A program made the position numbers and the translations under genes. Below are positions 33,544 through 40,403 of a stretch of 40,403 nt of DNA, in pieces. Numbering within the stretch: the stretch's first letter is position 1; the number at the start of each line of letters is the position of its first letter. The notes beneath the pieces are model-generated. The model searched no databases. It was not told where the DNA came from and worked only from the letters and a program-made list of their open reading frames with translations. The stretch is from Pseudoalteromonas sp. H71 (lineage in GTDB: Bacteria; Pseudomonadota; Gammaproteobacteria; Enterobacterales; Alteromonadaceae): positions 39,846 through 80,248 of the forward strand of contig NZ_LODI01000010.1 of assembly GCF_001468485.1 (NCBI RefSeq). The letters run 5' to 3'.

Positions 33544-34254
33544 ATGGCTACATTAGTTGAAAAATTTTTTGATGATAAAGATGCACTAACAAAAGAGTTA
33601 TCGGCAACTTTAGAGCAATCATTATTAGATGGCATTAAAGACGATGGTCGCGCTGTACTGATGGTATCAGGTGGTTCATCACCTGCTGCAGCATATAAGC
33701 ATTTATCAACCCTTGATTTAGATTGGCAGAACGTTGATGTAGCTATGGTTGATGAACGCTGGGTTGAGCCAAATCACGAAAAAAGTAATGAAGCATTTAT
33801 TAAAAGTACGTTGTTGCAAAACTTTGGTAATGCAGCCAACTTTATAACAATGAAAAACGACGCTTCTACTGCACAACAAGGTGCTGAAAAGTGTGAAGCC
33901 GCATACAGTGCGCTGAAAACGCCTTACGATGTGACTATTTTAGGTATGGGGTCAGACGGTCACACTGCGTCTTTATTCCCACATGCAGATGGGTTAGAGC
34001 ATGGTTTAACAACCACTCAAACGGTTTGTGCGATTAACGCAATTCAAAGTGACGTAACAGGTAGTATTACCGAGCGAATGACGCTTACTCTAAATGCAAT
34101 AGCCAACTCTAAAGTGGTTAAACTACTTATCAGCGGCGATGAAAAGCTTGCTGTGTACAAGCAGGCTAAAGCCGGTGGTGATGTTAACGATATGCCACTG
34201 CGTGCAGTACTTAATCATCCGAGCATCAATATCGAAGTTTATTGGGCTCCATAA
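33544..34254 (+). CDS. pgl: 6-phosphogluconolactonase (DevB type)
   Basis: 236 aa. Hydrolyses 6-phosphogluconolactone made by Zwf. Recognised by VSGGSSPAAAYKHLS, the VDERWVEPNHEKSN block and LGMGSDGHTASLFPHA, typical of the SOL/DevB family. AAGG lies upstream in the last codons of zwf, so translation is coupled. It ends the operon, with a terminator 35 bp further on. Confidence 0.95.
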   Translation: MATLVEKFFDDKDALTKELSATLEQSLLDGIKDDGRAVLMVSGGSSPAAAYKHLSTLDLDWQNVDVAMVDERWVEPNHEKSNEAFIKSTLLQNFGNAANFITMKNDASTAQQGAEKCEAAYSALKTPYDVTILGMGSDGHTASLFPHADGLEHGLTTTQTVCAINAIQSDVTGSITERMTLTLNAIANSKVVKLLISGDEKLAVYKQAKAGGDVNDMPLRAVLNHPSINIEVYWAP

Positions 34255-34288
34255 TTTAAGTAAATTTGCATTGCTTACCCCATTTTAT

Positions 34289-34315
34289 AAAGGCAGCTAA
34301 ATTAGCTGCCTTTTT
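34289..34315 (+). terminator. rho-independent terminator of zwf-pgl
   Basis: AAAGGCAGC, 7-nt loop TAAATTA (which can pair further), GCTGCCTTT with TT tail. Confidence 0.86.
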
Positions 34316-34599
34316 GTTTGCCTAAATATTCTTCACTATGAGCGTGGTTGTAGACAGAAGTCTGTTAACTTTTGTAAATAAGCCACCTCCCTTTGTATGC
34401 TAAATAACCGTGTAACGCTTTATTTTTAAGCATGTTTTAAAATTATTACTTGTATGTTTTTTGACAACATGCAGATTTATTTAAATTTTATTTTTAGATG
34501 GCTTGTGTCATAAAACTTTCCCTTCCTTTTTTACCTCAAAAGCATTAGCCTTAAGGCATTAACAATGAAACTTATAAATTTAAAAAACGGAGCAGTAAC
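34316..34599. other. upstream region of the sapC-family gene
   Basis: About 285 bases, AT-rich, without a credible ORF. It should contain the sapC-family promoter; I see no distinctive repeat or operator in it. Confidence 0.45.
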
Positions 34600-35304
34600 A
34601 TGGCGGAGCAACAAGTACAGCCTTTACACAACGAAAAACATGCCAACATTAAAATTCAAAACGGCATCAATGTAGATTTCATGAAAACTCAACATTTAGT
34701 GCCTGTAGTTGCACATGAGTTTGCACGCGTAGCAAATGAGTTTCCTATGTCGTTTGTTAAAAATAACGAAGCAGGTACTTTCCAAGCAGTTGCAATGTTT
34801 GGTTTAGAGCCAGGCGAGAACTTATTTGTTGAAGGCGATAAGTGGACAGCTTCTTTTGCACCAATGGCCTCTACACGTTACCCACTTGGTTTAGTTAAAC
34901 ACCCAGATCAAGACCAATTTGGTATTGTTATTGATGAAGCAAGCCCGCTTGTAAGTGAAACTGATGGCAATGCATTATTTGAAAACGGTGAAGAAACAGA
35001 TTACTTAAAGCGTCGTAAAGAGTCGCTAGTGTCTTTCATTGAGTTTTCTCAGGTAACCGATGCATTCACTAAATTTCTTGCTGATAAAGAGCTACTAATT
35101 GCTCAAACGTTAACAGTAGACATTAAAGGTGAGAAAAAAGACATCAACGGTATCTACCTTATCGACGAGAAAAAACTAAATGAGCTAAGCGATGAAGACT
35201 TCTTAGAACTTCGTAAGCGCGGTTATTTAGCACCAATTTATTCTTTCTTAACGTCTACTCACCAAGTAGCACGTTTAGCGCGTTTAAAAGCTAAACAAGC
35301 TTAA
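34600..35304 (+). CDS. SapC family protein
   Basis: 234 aa, no signal peptide. Contains the SapC-family blocks HLVPVVAHEFARVANEFPM, WTASFAPMASTRYPLGL and EASPLVSETDGNALF. SapC was first linked to S-layer/surface structures, but in marine bacteria such proteins often sit near TonB receptors and flavin halogenases; neither is adjacent here. The ATG has GGAG 8 nt upstream. It is a single-gene unit bounded by terminators. Function unclear. Confidence 0.85.
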   Translation: MAEQQVQPLHNEKHANIKIQNGINVDFMKTQHLVPVVAHEFARVANEFPMSFVKNNEAGTFQAVAMFGLEPGENLFVEGDKWTASFAPMASTRYPLGLVKHPDQDQFGIVIDEASPLVSETDGNALFENGEETDYLKRRKESLVSFIEFSQVTDAFTKFLADKELLIAQTLTVDIKGEKKDINGIYLIDEKKLNELSDEDFLELRKRGYLAPIYSFLTSTHQVARLARLKAKQA

Positions 35305-35323
35305 TTTTAAACACGTTAATAAC

Positions 35324-35349
35324 AAAAAGCGCCTTAAGGCGCTTTTTTT
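35324..35349 (+). terminator. rho-independent terminator of the sapC-family gene
   Basis: AAAAAGCGCC, loop TTAA, GGCGCTTTTTTT. Ten-bp stem and seven T. Confidence 0.88.
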
Positions 35350-35429
35350 ATGTCTTTAAACTTACTTTAGTTGAAATTTGCTTTTTAACCGTTCACATTA
35401 GTTTTAATACTTTGATGAGAAAGGCAGTC

Positions 35430-36464
35430 ATGAAAAAAATAATCTTATTATCTATTTTAGCCAGTGCATGTATAGGATTTACTCACAGTGCATTAAGTAA
35501 AGAATCTCCGCTTGCCATTGCAATTCATGGTGGCGCAGGAACAATTGATAAAGCAAAGTTTACCCCCGAACAAGAAAAAGCTTATCGTGCTAAATTATCC
35601 GAGGCCGTTGAGGCAGGTTACAACGTACTAGAAAAAGGCGGGGAAAGCTTAGATGCGGTTACTGTTGCAATTACAGTATTAGAGCAATCTGAGTTTTTTA
35701 ATGCCGGACGCGGCGCAGTATATACCTACGATGGTGGGCACGAGCTTGACGCGTCAATTATGGACGGACGTAACCGTCAAGCAGGGGCTGTTGCAGGTGT
35801 AAAACATGTAGAAAGCCCAATTAAGCTTGCCCGTTTAGTTATGGATAACTCAGTGCACGTTATGCTCAGTGGTCAAGGTGCTGAGGAGTTTGCAAAAGAG
35901 CAAGGTATTGAACTTATCGAAAATAATTTATTTGATACCAAACACCGTTACGATGCACTGCTTAAAGCAAAAGAAAAACTTGATAAAGCCAAAGCAACAA
36001 GTAAATTATATCAAGCCGCGCACAATGCGCTTCCTAATAACTTTAAAATGGGCACCGTTGGCGCTGTTGCCCTTGATAAAAATGGTAACTTAGCCGCTGG
36101 TACATCAACCGGTGGAATGACTGCAAAACGCTATGGTCGTGTTGGAGATGCACCCGTTATAGGTGCAGGTACGTTTGCTGAAAATGAATCATGCGCGGTA
36201 TCGGCGACCGGCCACGGTGAATATTTTATTCGCTACAACGTGGCAAGTGATATTTGCGCTCGTGTTAAATACCAAGGCAGTACAATCGCCCAAGCCGGTG
36301 ATGAAGTAATAAACAAAGTATTAAAGCCAATAGGTGGCACAGGCGGTGTGATTATTATCGACACGCAAGGCAACATTAGCTTACCGTTTAATACGTCGGG
36401 GATGTATCGCGCAAGTAAATCGAATACGCAAGCAACTTATGTAGGCATTTTTAAAGGCGAATAG
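35430..36464 (+). CDS. iaaA: exported isoaspartyl peptidase / L-asparaginase (Ntn hydrolase)
   Basis: 344 aa from the ATG at 35430, with AAGG just upstream; a TTG at 35412 is a longer but unsupported start. A signal peptide (about 1-24) is followed by AIAIHGGAGTI, the GRGAVYTYDGGHELDASIMDG block, and the autocleavage site MGTVGAVA, where Thr209 would be the N-terminal nucleophile of the beta chain. GTSTGGMTAKRYGRVGDAP completes the active site. This T2-family enzyme cleaves isoaspartyl dipeptides and L-asparagine, here probably in the periplasm. Alternative: a glycosylasparaginase-like enzyme. Confidence 0.9.
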   Translation: MKKIILLSILASACIGFTHSALSKESPLAIAIHGGAGTIDKAKFTPEQEKAYRAKLSEAVEAGYNVLEKGGESLDAVTVAITVLEQSEFFNAGRGAVYTYDGGHELDASIMDGRNRQAGAVAGVKHVESPIKLARLVMDNSVHVMLSGQGAEEFAKEQGIELIENNLFDTKHRYDALLKAKEKLDKAKATSKLYQAAHNALPNNFKMGTVGAVALDKNGNLAAGTSTGGMTAKRYGRVGDAPVIGAGTFAENESCAVSATGHGEYFIRYNVASDICARVKYQGSTIAQAGDEVINKVLKPIGGTGGVIIIDTQGNISLPFNTSGMYRASKSNTQATYVGIFKGE

Positions 36465-36588
36465 AAATACAGCCTTGTACATGTGATTAAATGTCAAACA
36501 ACTGAGCGTTTAATGATTTGTAGGATTAACCCCAGCCGTTAATTTTGATACAATTACGGCTCTTTAACATATTTTATAAGGTATGCGG

Positions 36589-39500
36589 GTGGTTAACCTA
36601 GGTCAGTTGTTTGGCGAGCTAAAAACGTGCTTAAAAAAAGATCAATTCATCTTTAAAAAACGCCTTCACGGCGTTAAAAAAATCGTCGACGAGACTAAAC
36701 AAGCCAATGCGCTTGAAAAAATTGCCGCAGATATAACCCGCAGCCAACAATCAAAAGAAAAACGCTTAGCAAATTTGCCACAGGTAACATACCCAGAACA
36801 GCTGCCTGTAAGCCAAAAAAAACAAGCCATTAAAGACGCGATAGCAAATAATCAAGTTGTTATTATTGCTGGTGAAACAGGATCGGGAAAAACGACACAA
36901 ATACCTAAAATGTGTTTAGAGCTTGGCCGCGGCGTTGATGGTTTTATTGGCCACACGCAACCGCGTAGGTTAGCCGCTCGCACCGTTGCAAACCGTATTG
37001 CCGATGAGATGAAGTGTGAACTAGGTCAACAAGTGGGTTTTAAAATCCGTTTTAGCGATCAGGTTTCTAACAATACATACATTAAACTGATGACTGACGG
37101 TATTTTACTTGCCGAAATTCAGCAAGATCGTTTTTTAAATCAATACGACACTATCATTATTGATGAGGCCCACGAGCGTAGTTTAAACATTGACTTTATT
37201 TTAGGGTACTTAAAAAACTTGCTGCCTAAGCGCCCTGATTTAAAAATTATTATTACTTCAGCAACCATTGACCCAGAGCGCTTTTCTAAACATTTTAACG
37301 ATGCGCCAATTATAGAGGTATCGGGTCGTACTTTCCCCGTTGATGTTCGCTACAACCCAATTAGCGATATTAAAAAAGACGATATGGAAGCCGAAGGCGA
37401 CCAGTTACAAGGTATTTTTGATGCAGTTGATGAGCTATGTGCAGAAGGCCCCGGCGACATACTCATATTTTTAAACGGTGAACGTGAAATTCGCGACACT
37501 GCAGATGCTTTGAGCAAACGTAATCTTAAGCACACCGATGTATTACCGCTGTACTCGCGTTTATCAAATACAGAGCAAAACAGAATATTTGCGCCGCACT
37601 CTCGCCGTCACATTATTTTATCGACTAACGTGGCTGAAACGTCACTGACCGTGCCTGGCATTCGCTATGTTATAGACCCAGGGACTGCGCGCATTAGCCG
37701 CTATAGTTACCGCACAAAAGTACAGCGTTTACCCATAGAGCCTATTTCACAAGCAAGTGCTAATCAGCGGATGGGCCGCTGTGGGCGTGTTGAAGCGGGT
37801 ATTTGTATCCGTTTATATTCAGAGGATGATTTTTTATCTCGCCCTGAATTTACCGACCCTGAAATACTGCGTACAAACTTAGCTTCTGTTATTTTACAAA
37901 TGCTTGCTTTGGGCTTGGGCGACATGGCGCAATTTCCATTTGTTCAAGCGCCAGACAGTAGAAATATCAGCGATGGCTTAACTCTGCTTGAGGAGTTACA
38001 AGCGGTAAAGTCGGCTAAGCGTGATAATAAAACCGCGTTAACGCAATCGGGTAGAGAGTTAAGCCGATTACCCGTTGATCCGCGTTTAGCTAAAATGGTT
38101 TTAACAGCGCATAAGCTAGGTGCACTGCGTGAAGTTATTATTATTGTGGCTGCTTTATCCATTCAGGACCCACGTGAACGCCCTCAAGAAAAACGCGCGA
38201 CAGCGAATGAAAAACACGGTCGCTTTGATGATCCTGATTCAGACTTTATTGCCTTTTTAAATTTATGGAATTACTTAGAAGAGCAACAAAGTGAGCTGAC
38301 AAATAGTCAGTTTAGAAAGTTATGCCAAAAAGATTTTTTAGCTTATATGCGCCTGCGTGAATGGCAAGATATTGTTTATCAAATAAGTACTGTGTGTAAC
38401 GAAATGGGTATGAAGGCAACAAGTGATGCTGCTGATGTCGAAGCAGTACATAAAGCCTTACTAAGCGGTATGCTTAGCCATATTGGTTTTAAAGACGAAA
38501 AACAAGCTTATAAAGGTGCGCGTAATAGTCAGTTTCATATTTTTCCGGGTTCGGGTTTATTTAAAAAAGCGCCTAAATGGATTATGTCAGCAGAGCTTGT
38601 TGAAACGAGTAAATTGTATGCGCGCACTAATGCAAAAATCGATATCAATTGGGTTGAACCCTTAGCCCAACACCTGGTAAAACGCAGCTATTCTGAGCCC
38701 CATTGGGAGAAAAAACCTGGAGCTGTTATTGCCTTTGAGCAACAAACTTTATACGGATTGTTAGTTGTTAATAAACGCCGCTGTGTTTATAGCAATATAG
38801 ACCCTAAGGTTAGCCGAGAGCTGTTTGTGCGAACTGCATTGGTTGAACAAGAACTTGGTTTAAACGAGCGTTTTTTACAGTTTAATCGTGAGTTAATTGA
38901 AGATATACAAGTCCTTGAAAACAAGTCGCGCCGCCGTGATATTTTAGTTGATGAACAAACCTTATTTGAGTTTTACGATAAAAAAATACCAAAAGAAATT
39001 AATAATCGAGCCGCTTTTTTAAAGTGGTATAAAACCCAAAAACAACAAAACAAACACTATCTTCACATGACTCGGGATGAGTTAATGCGCCATGGCGCAA
39101 ACAGTATTACAGAATTTGATTATCCAGATACGTGGCAGCAAGATAATTTAATATTACCGCTTACGTATCACTTTGACCCAGGTCAAGCGGTTGATGGTGT
39201 TGCTGTACAAATCCCTGTTGCATTATTAAATCAAGTGCAAGAAACCGGCTTTGATTGGCATATTCCTGCCTTCAGGCACGAATTAATAAGTGGTTTGATT
39301 AAATCACTGCCAAAGTCACTTCGTCGTAACTTTGTACCGGCTCCCAATTATGCAGACGCTGTACTTGCAGCGGTAGAGCCAATGCAAGGCACTTTACTTG
39401 ACGCACTAACCACACGCTTATTGCGAATGACTGGTGTGCGCGTTGACCCTGAGGCGTGGGATTTAACATCACTTGCTCCTCATCTACGTTTACAATTTGA

Positions 39501-40287
39501 GGTGCGCGATGAGCACAATAAATTACTGGCTCGCGGTTTAGACCTTACGAAGCTCAAGGCAGAGCTTCAAGGAGAGGTAACCGAAACACTTTCAAAAGTA
39601 GCTGATGATGGCATTGAAAAAGCAGACCTAACACAATGGAACTTTGGTGAACTGCCTAAGTCTTACGTTAAAAAGCAAGGCCAGTATGAAATAAAAGCAT
39701 ACCCAGCGCTGGTGGATAAAAAATCAAGTGCCGCGGTTGAGCTATTTGATAACGAAATAAAGGCACAGGTTGCTCACCAACAAGGTCTTCGCCGATTGGT
39801 ACTGTTAAACGTGCCTTCACCAATTAAATATTTACAGCAGAATCTACCTAATAAGGCTAAGTTGGGATTGTACTTTAATCCATTTGGAAAAATAGCCGAC
39901 TTAATTAACGATTGCATTGCTGCAGGCGTTGATAGTTTGTTACTTAAGTATGGTGACATCAGAAAAAGCGCTGAGTTTGAAAACGTTAAAGAAGAGATAC
40001 GTGGCGAGCTAGGTGATGCCGTAGTCGACATAGCAATACATGTTGAACAAGTTCTCAGTATTGCACATGCGCTGCATAAAAAAATGAAAGGGCGGGTTGA
40101 TTTAACCATGATCACCGCTCATGGCGATATTAAATCGCAACTTGAGTCGTTAATTTTTAAAGGGTTTGTTAGTCAACATGGCGCGACTAAACTCACTGAT
40201 TTAATTCGTTACTTAAAGGCGATTCAAAAGCGATTAGAAAAACTTCCGGTTGATCCTAATAGAGACAGGTTGTGTGTACTTGGGTAA
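36589..40287 (+). CDS. hrpA: ATP-dependent RNA helicase HrpA, 3' end truncated by an IS
   Basis: About 1,232 aa of a DEAH-box helicase that acts on mRNA and rescues stalled, collided ribosomes in E. coli. Walker A GETGSGKT (about 95-102), DEAH (about 192-195), SATIDPERF and QRMGRCGRV are all present, followed by OB-fold and DUF3418 regions. E. coli HrpA is about 1,300 aa. Here homology runs to LEKLPVDPNRDR and then gives LCVLG and a stop that lies in IS DNA, so roughly the last 70 residues of DUF3418 are lost. The GTG at 36589 has AAGG 7 nt upstream; the ATG at 36583 is too close to it. The helicase core is whole, so partial function is possible. Confidence 0.92.
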   Translation: MVNLGQLFGELKTCLKKDQFIFKKRLHGVKKIVDETKQANALEKIAADITRSQQSKEKRLANLPQVTYPEQLPVSQKKQAIKDAIANNQVVIIAGETGSGKTTQIPKMCLELGRGVDGFIGHTQPRRLAARTVANRIADEMKCELGQQVGFKIRFSDQVSNNTYIKLMTDGILLAEIQQDRFLNQYDTIIIDEAHERSLNIDFILGYLKNLLPKRPDLKIIITSATIDPERFSKHFNDAPIIEVSGRTFPVDVRYNPISDIKKDDMEAEGDQLQGIFDAVDELCAEGPGDILIFLNGEREIRDTADALSKRNLKHTDVLPLYSRLSNTEQNRIFAPHSRRHIILSTNVAETSLTVPGIRYVIDPGTARISRYSYRTKVQRLPIEPISQASANQRMGRCGRVEAGICIRLYSEDDFLSRPEFTDPEILRTNLASVILQMLALGLGDMAQFPFVQAPDSRNISDGLTLLEELQAVKSAKRDNKTALTQSGRELSRLPVDPRLAKMVLTAHKLGALREVIIIVAALSIQDPRERPQEKRATANEKHGRFDDPDSDFIAFLNLWNYLEEQQSELTNSQFRKLCQKDFLAYMRLREWQDIVYQISTVCNEMGMKATSDAADVEAVHKALLSGMLSHIGFKDEKQAYKGARNSQFHIFPGSGLFKKAPKWIMSAELVETSKLYARTNAKIDINWVEPLAQHLVKRSYSEPHWEKKPGAVIAFEQQTLYGLLVVNKRRCVYSNIDPKVSRELFVRTALVEQELGLNERFLQFNRELIEDIQVLENKSRRRDILVDEQTLFEFYDKKIPKEINNRAAFLKWYKTQKQQNKHYLHMTRDELMRHGANSITEFDYPDTWQQDNLILPLTYHFDPGQAVDGVAVQIPVALLNQVQETGFDWHIPAFRHELISGLIKSLPKSLRRNFVPAPNYADAVLAAVEPMQGTLLDALTTRLLRMTGVRVDPEAWDLTSLAPHLRLQFEVRDEHNKLLARGLDLTKLKAELQGEVTETLSKVADDGIEKADLTQWNFGELPKSYVKKQGQYEIKAYPALVDKKSSAAVELFDNEIKAQVAHQQGLRRLVLLNVPSPIKYLQQNLPNKAKLGLYFNPFGKIADLINDCIAAGVDSLLLKYGDIRKSAEFENVKEEIRGELGDAVVDIAIHVEQVLSIAHALHKKMKGRVDLTMITAHGDIKSQLESLIFKGFVSQHGATKLTDLIRYLKAIQKRLEKLPVDPNRDRLCVLG

Positions 40288-40403
40288 TCCCCCCATTTTT
40301 AATGGAGGCTATCTGTAGAATTTTCGTTGTTTAACTTTTCCAGTTTTTGTATGGGTGTTATGCCACCTATGCCCATGTTAGGGCGTTCATTATTATAAGT
40401 CCA
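40271..40403 (-). mobile_element. IS3-family insertion sequence, one end (runs off the window)
   Basis: The region after hrpA codon PNRDR holds the C-terminus of an IS3-family transposase on the minus strand. The IS tip probably begins with one of the TG pairs at 40271-40276 and contains TACTTGGGTAATCCCCCC. The exact tip and target duplication need the other end, which is outside the window. Confidence 0.75.
40299..40403 (-). CDS. IS3-family transposase (OrfB), C-terminal part only
   Basis: The last 34 codons and stop of a DDE transposase, reading WTYNNERPNMGIGGITPIQK and then a variable tail. YNNERPNM...GGITP is the conserved end of IS3-family OrfB integrase-core proteins. The rest lies beyond the right edge, read in from outside. 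It is the only transposon gene seen in the window. Confidence 0.85.
   Translation of the reverse strand, partial: WTYNNERPNMGIGGITPIQKLEKLNNENSTDSLH

Noticed and set aside
39774-40115. 113-aa minus-strand frame within hrpA
   Set aside because: Antisense to conserved HrpA coding sequence.

Overview
The window looks like a chromosomal segment of a marine gammaproteobacterium of the Alteromonadales, most likely Pseudoalteromonas or a close relative. This rests on AT-rich DNA, protein sequences close to E. coli/Vibrio/Shewanella orthologues, and familiar neighbourhoods (gcvR-bcp beside bamC, perM/bepA/yfgD, zwf-pgl). The genus is an inference from gene content; no search was run.

Layout. 1-2.8 kb (minus strand): the first codons of rsxA, a CsrD-like degenerate GGDEF/EAL protein, and two identical tandem tRNA-Asn genes with a near-consensus promoter. 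2.8-3.8 kb: a 1 kb stretch without genes that holds two convergent DnaA-box-like sites. 3.8-8.8 kb: a tight plus-strand run of MATE transporter, uvrB, an rRNA-type methyltransferase and a TrmK-like tRNA methyltransferase. 8.9-12.5 kb: an unrecognised 341-aa protein, a small PspB-like protein, an ICMT-family membrane protein, and divergent queC/queE (queuosine precursor synthesis). 12.5-15.0 kb: a small accessory patch with palindromic repeats, a small zinc-ribbon membrane protein, a membrane-anchored coiled-coil/DUF4041/GIY-YIG nuclease that resembles the SNIPE type of anti-phage protein, and a 72-aa protein. 15.1-19.2 kb: bcp-gcvR, bamC, a YjiH-type membrane protein and a 48-aa DUF2897-like gene. 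19.4-22.4 kb: a pagL pseudogene with two in-frame stops, an orphan MlaC-like protein and an ankyrin/transmembrane protein.

22.4-27.4 kb: a minus-strand cluster (unknown soluble protein, bepA, yfgD/arsC-like, wrbA-like, DUF2069) diverges from a TusA-like protein and a PerM/AI-2E transporter. 27.5-29.8 kb: a 748-aa fusion of cysteine desulfurase, metallo-beta-lactamase-fold and rhodanese domains. Together with the adjacent TusA-like gene it suggests a sulfur-relay module; this is the most unusual protein in the window. 29.8-34.3 kb: pgi, zwf and pgl, the upper pentose-phosphate/Entner-Doudoroff route. 34.6-40.3 kb: a SapC-family protein, an exported isoaspartyl peptidase/asparaginase, and hrpA. 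The 3' end of hrpA is cut off by an IS3-family element that runs off the window.

Most of the window is housekeeping. The parts worth attention are the DUF4041/GIY-YIG nuclease with its repeat-rich flank, the three-domain sulfur enzyme and its leader, the decaying pagL, the IS-interrupted hrpA, and several structured intergenic regions.
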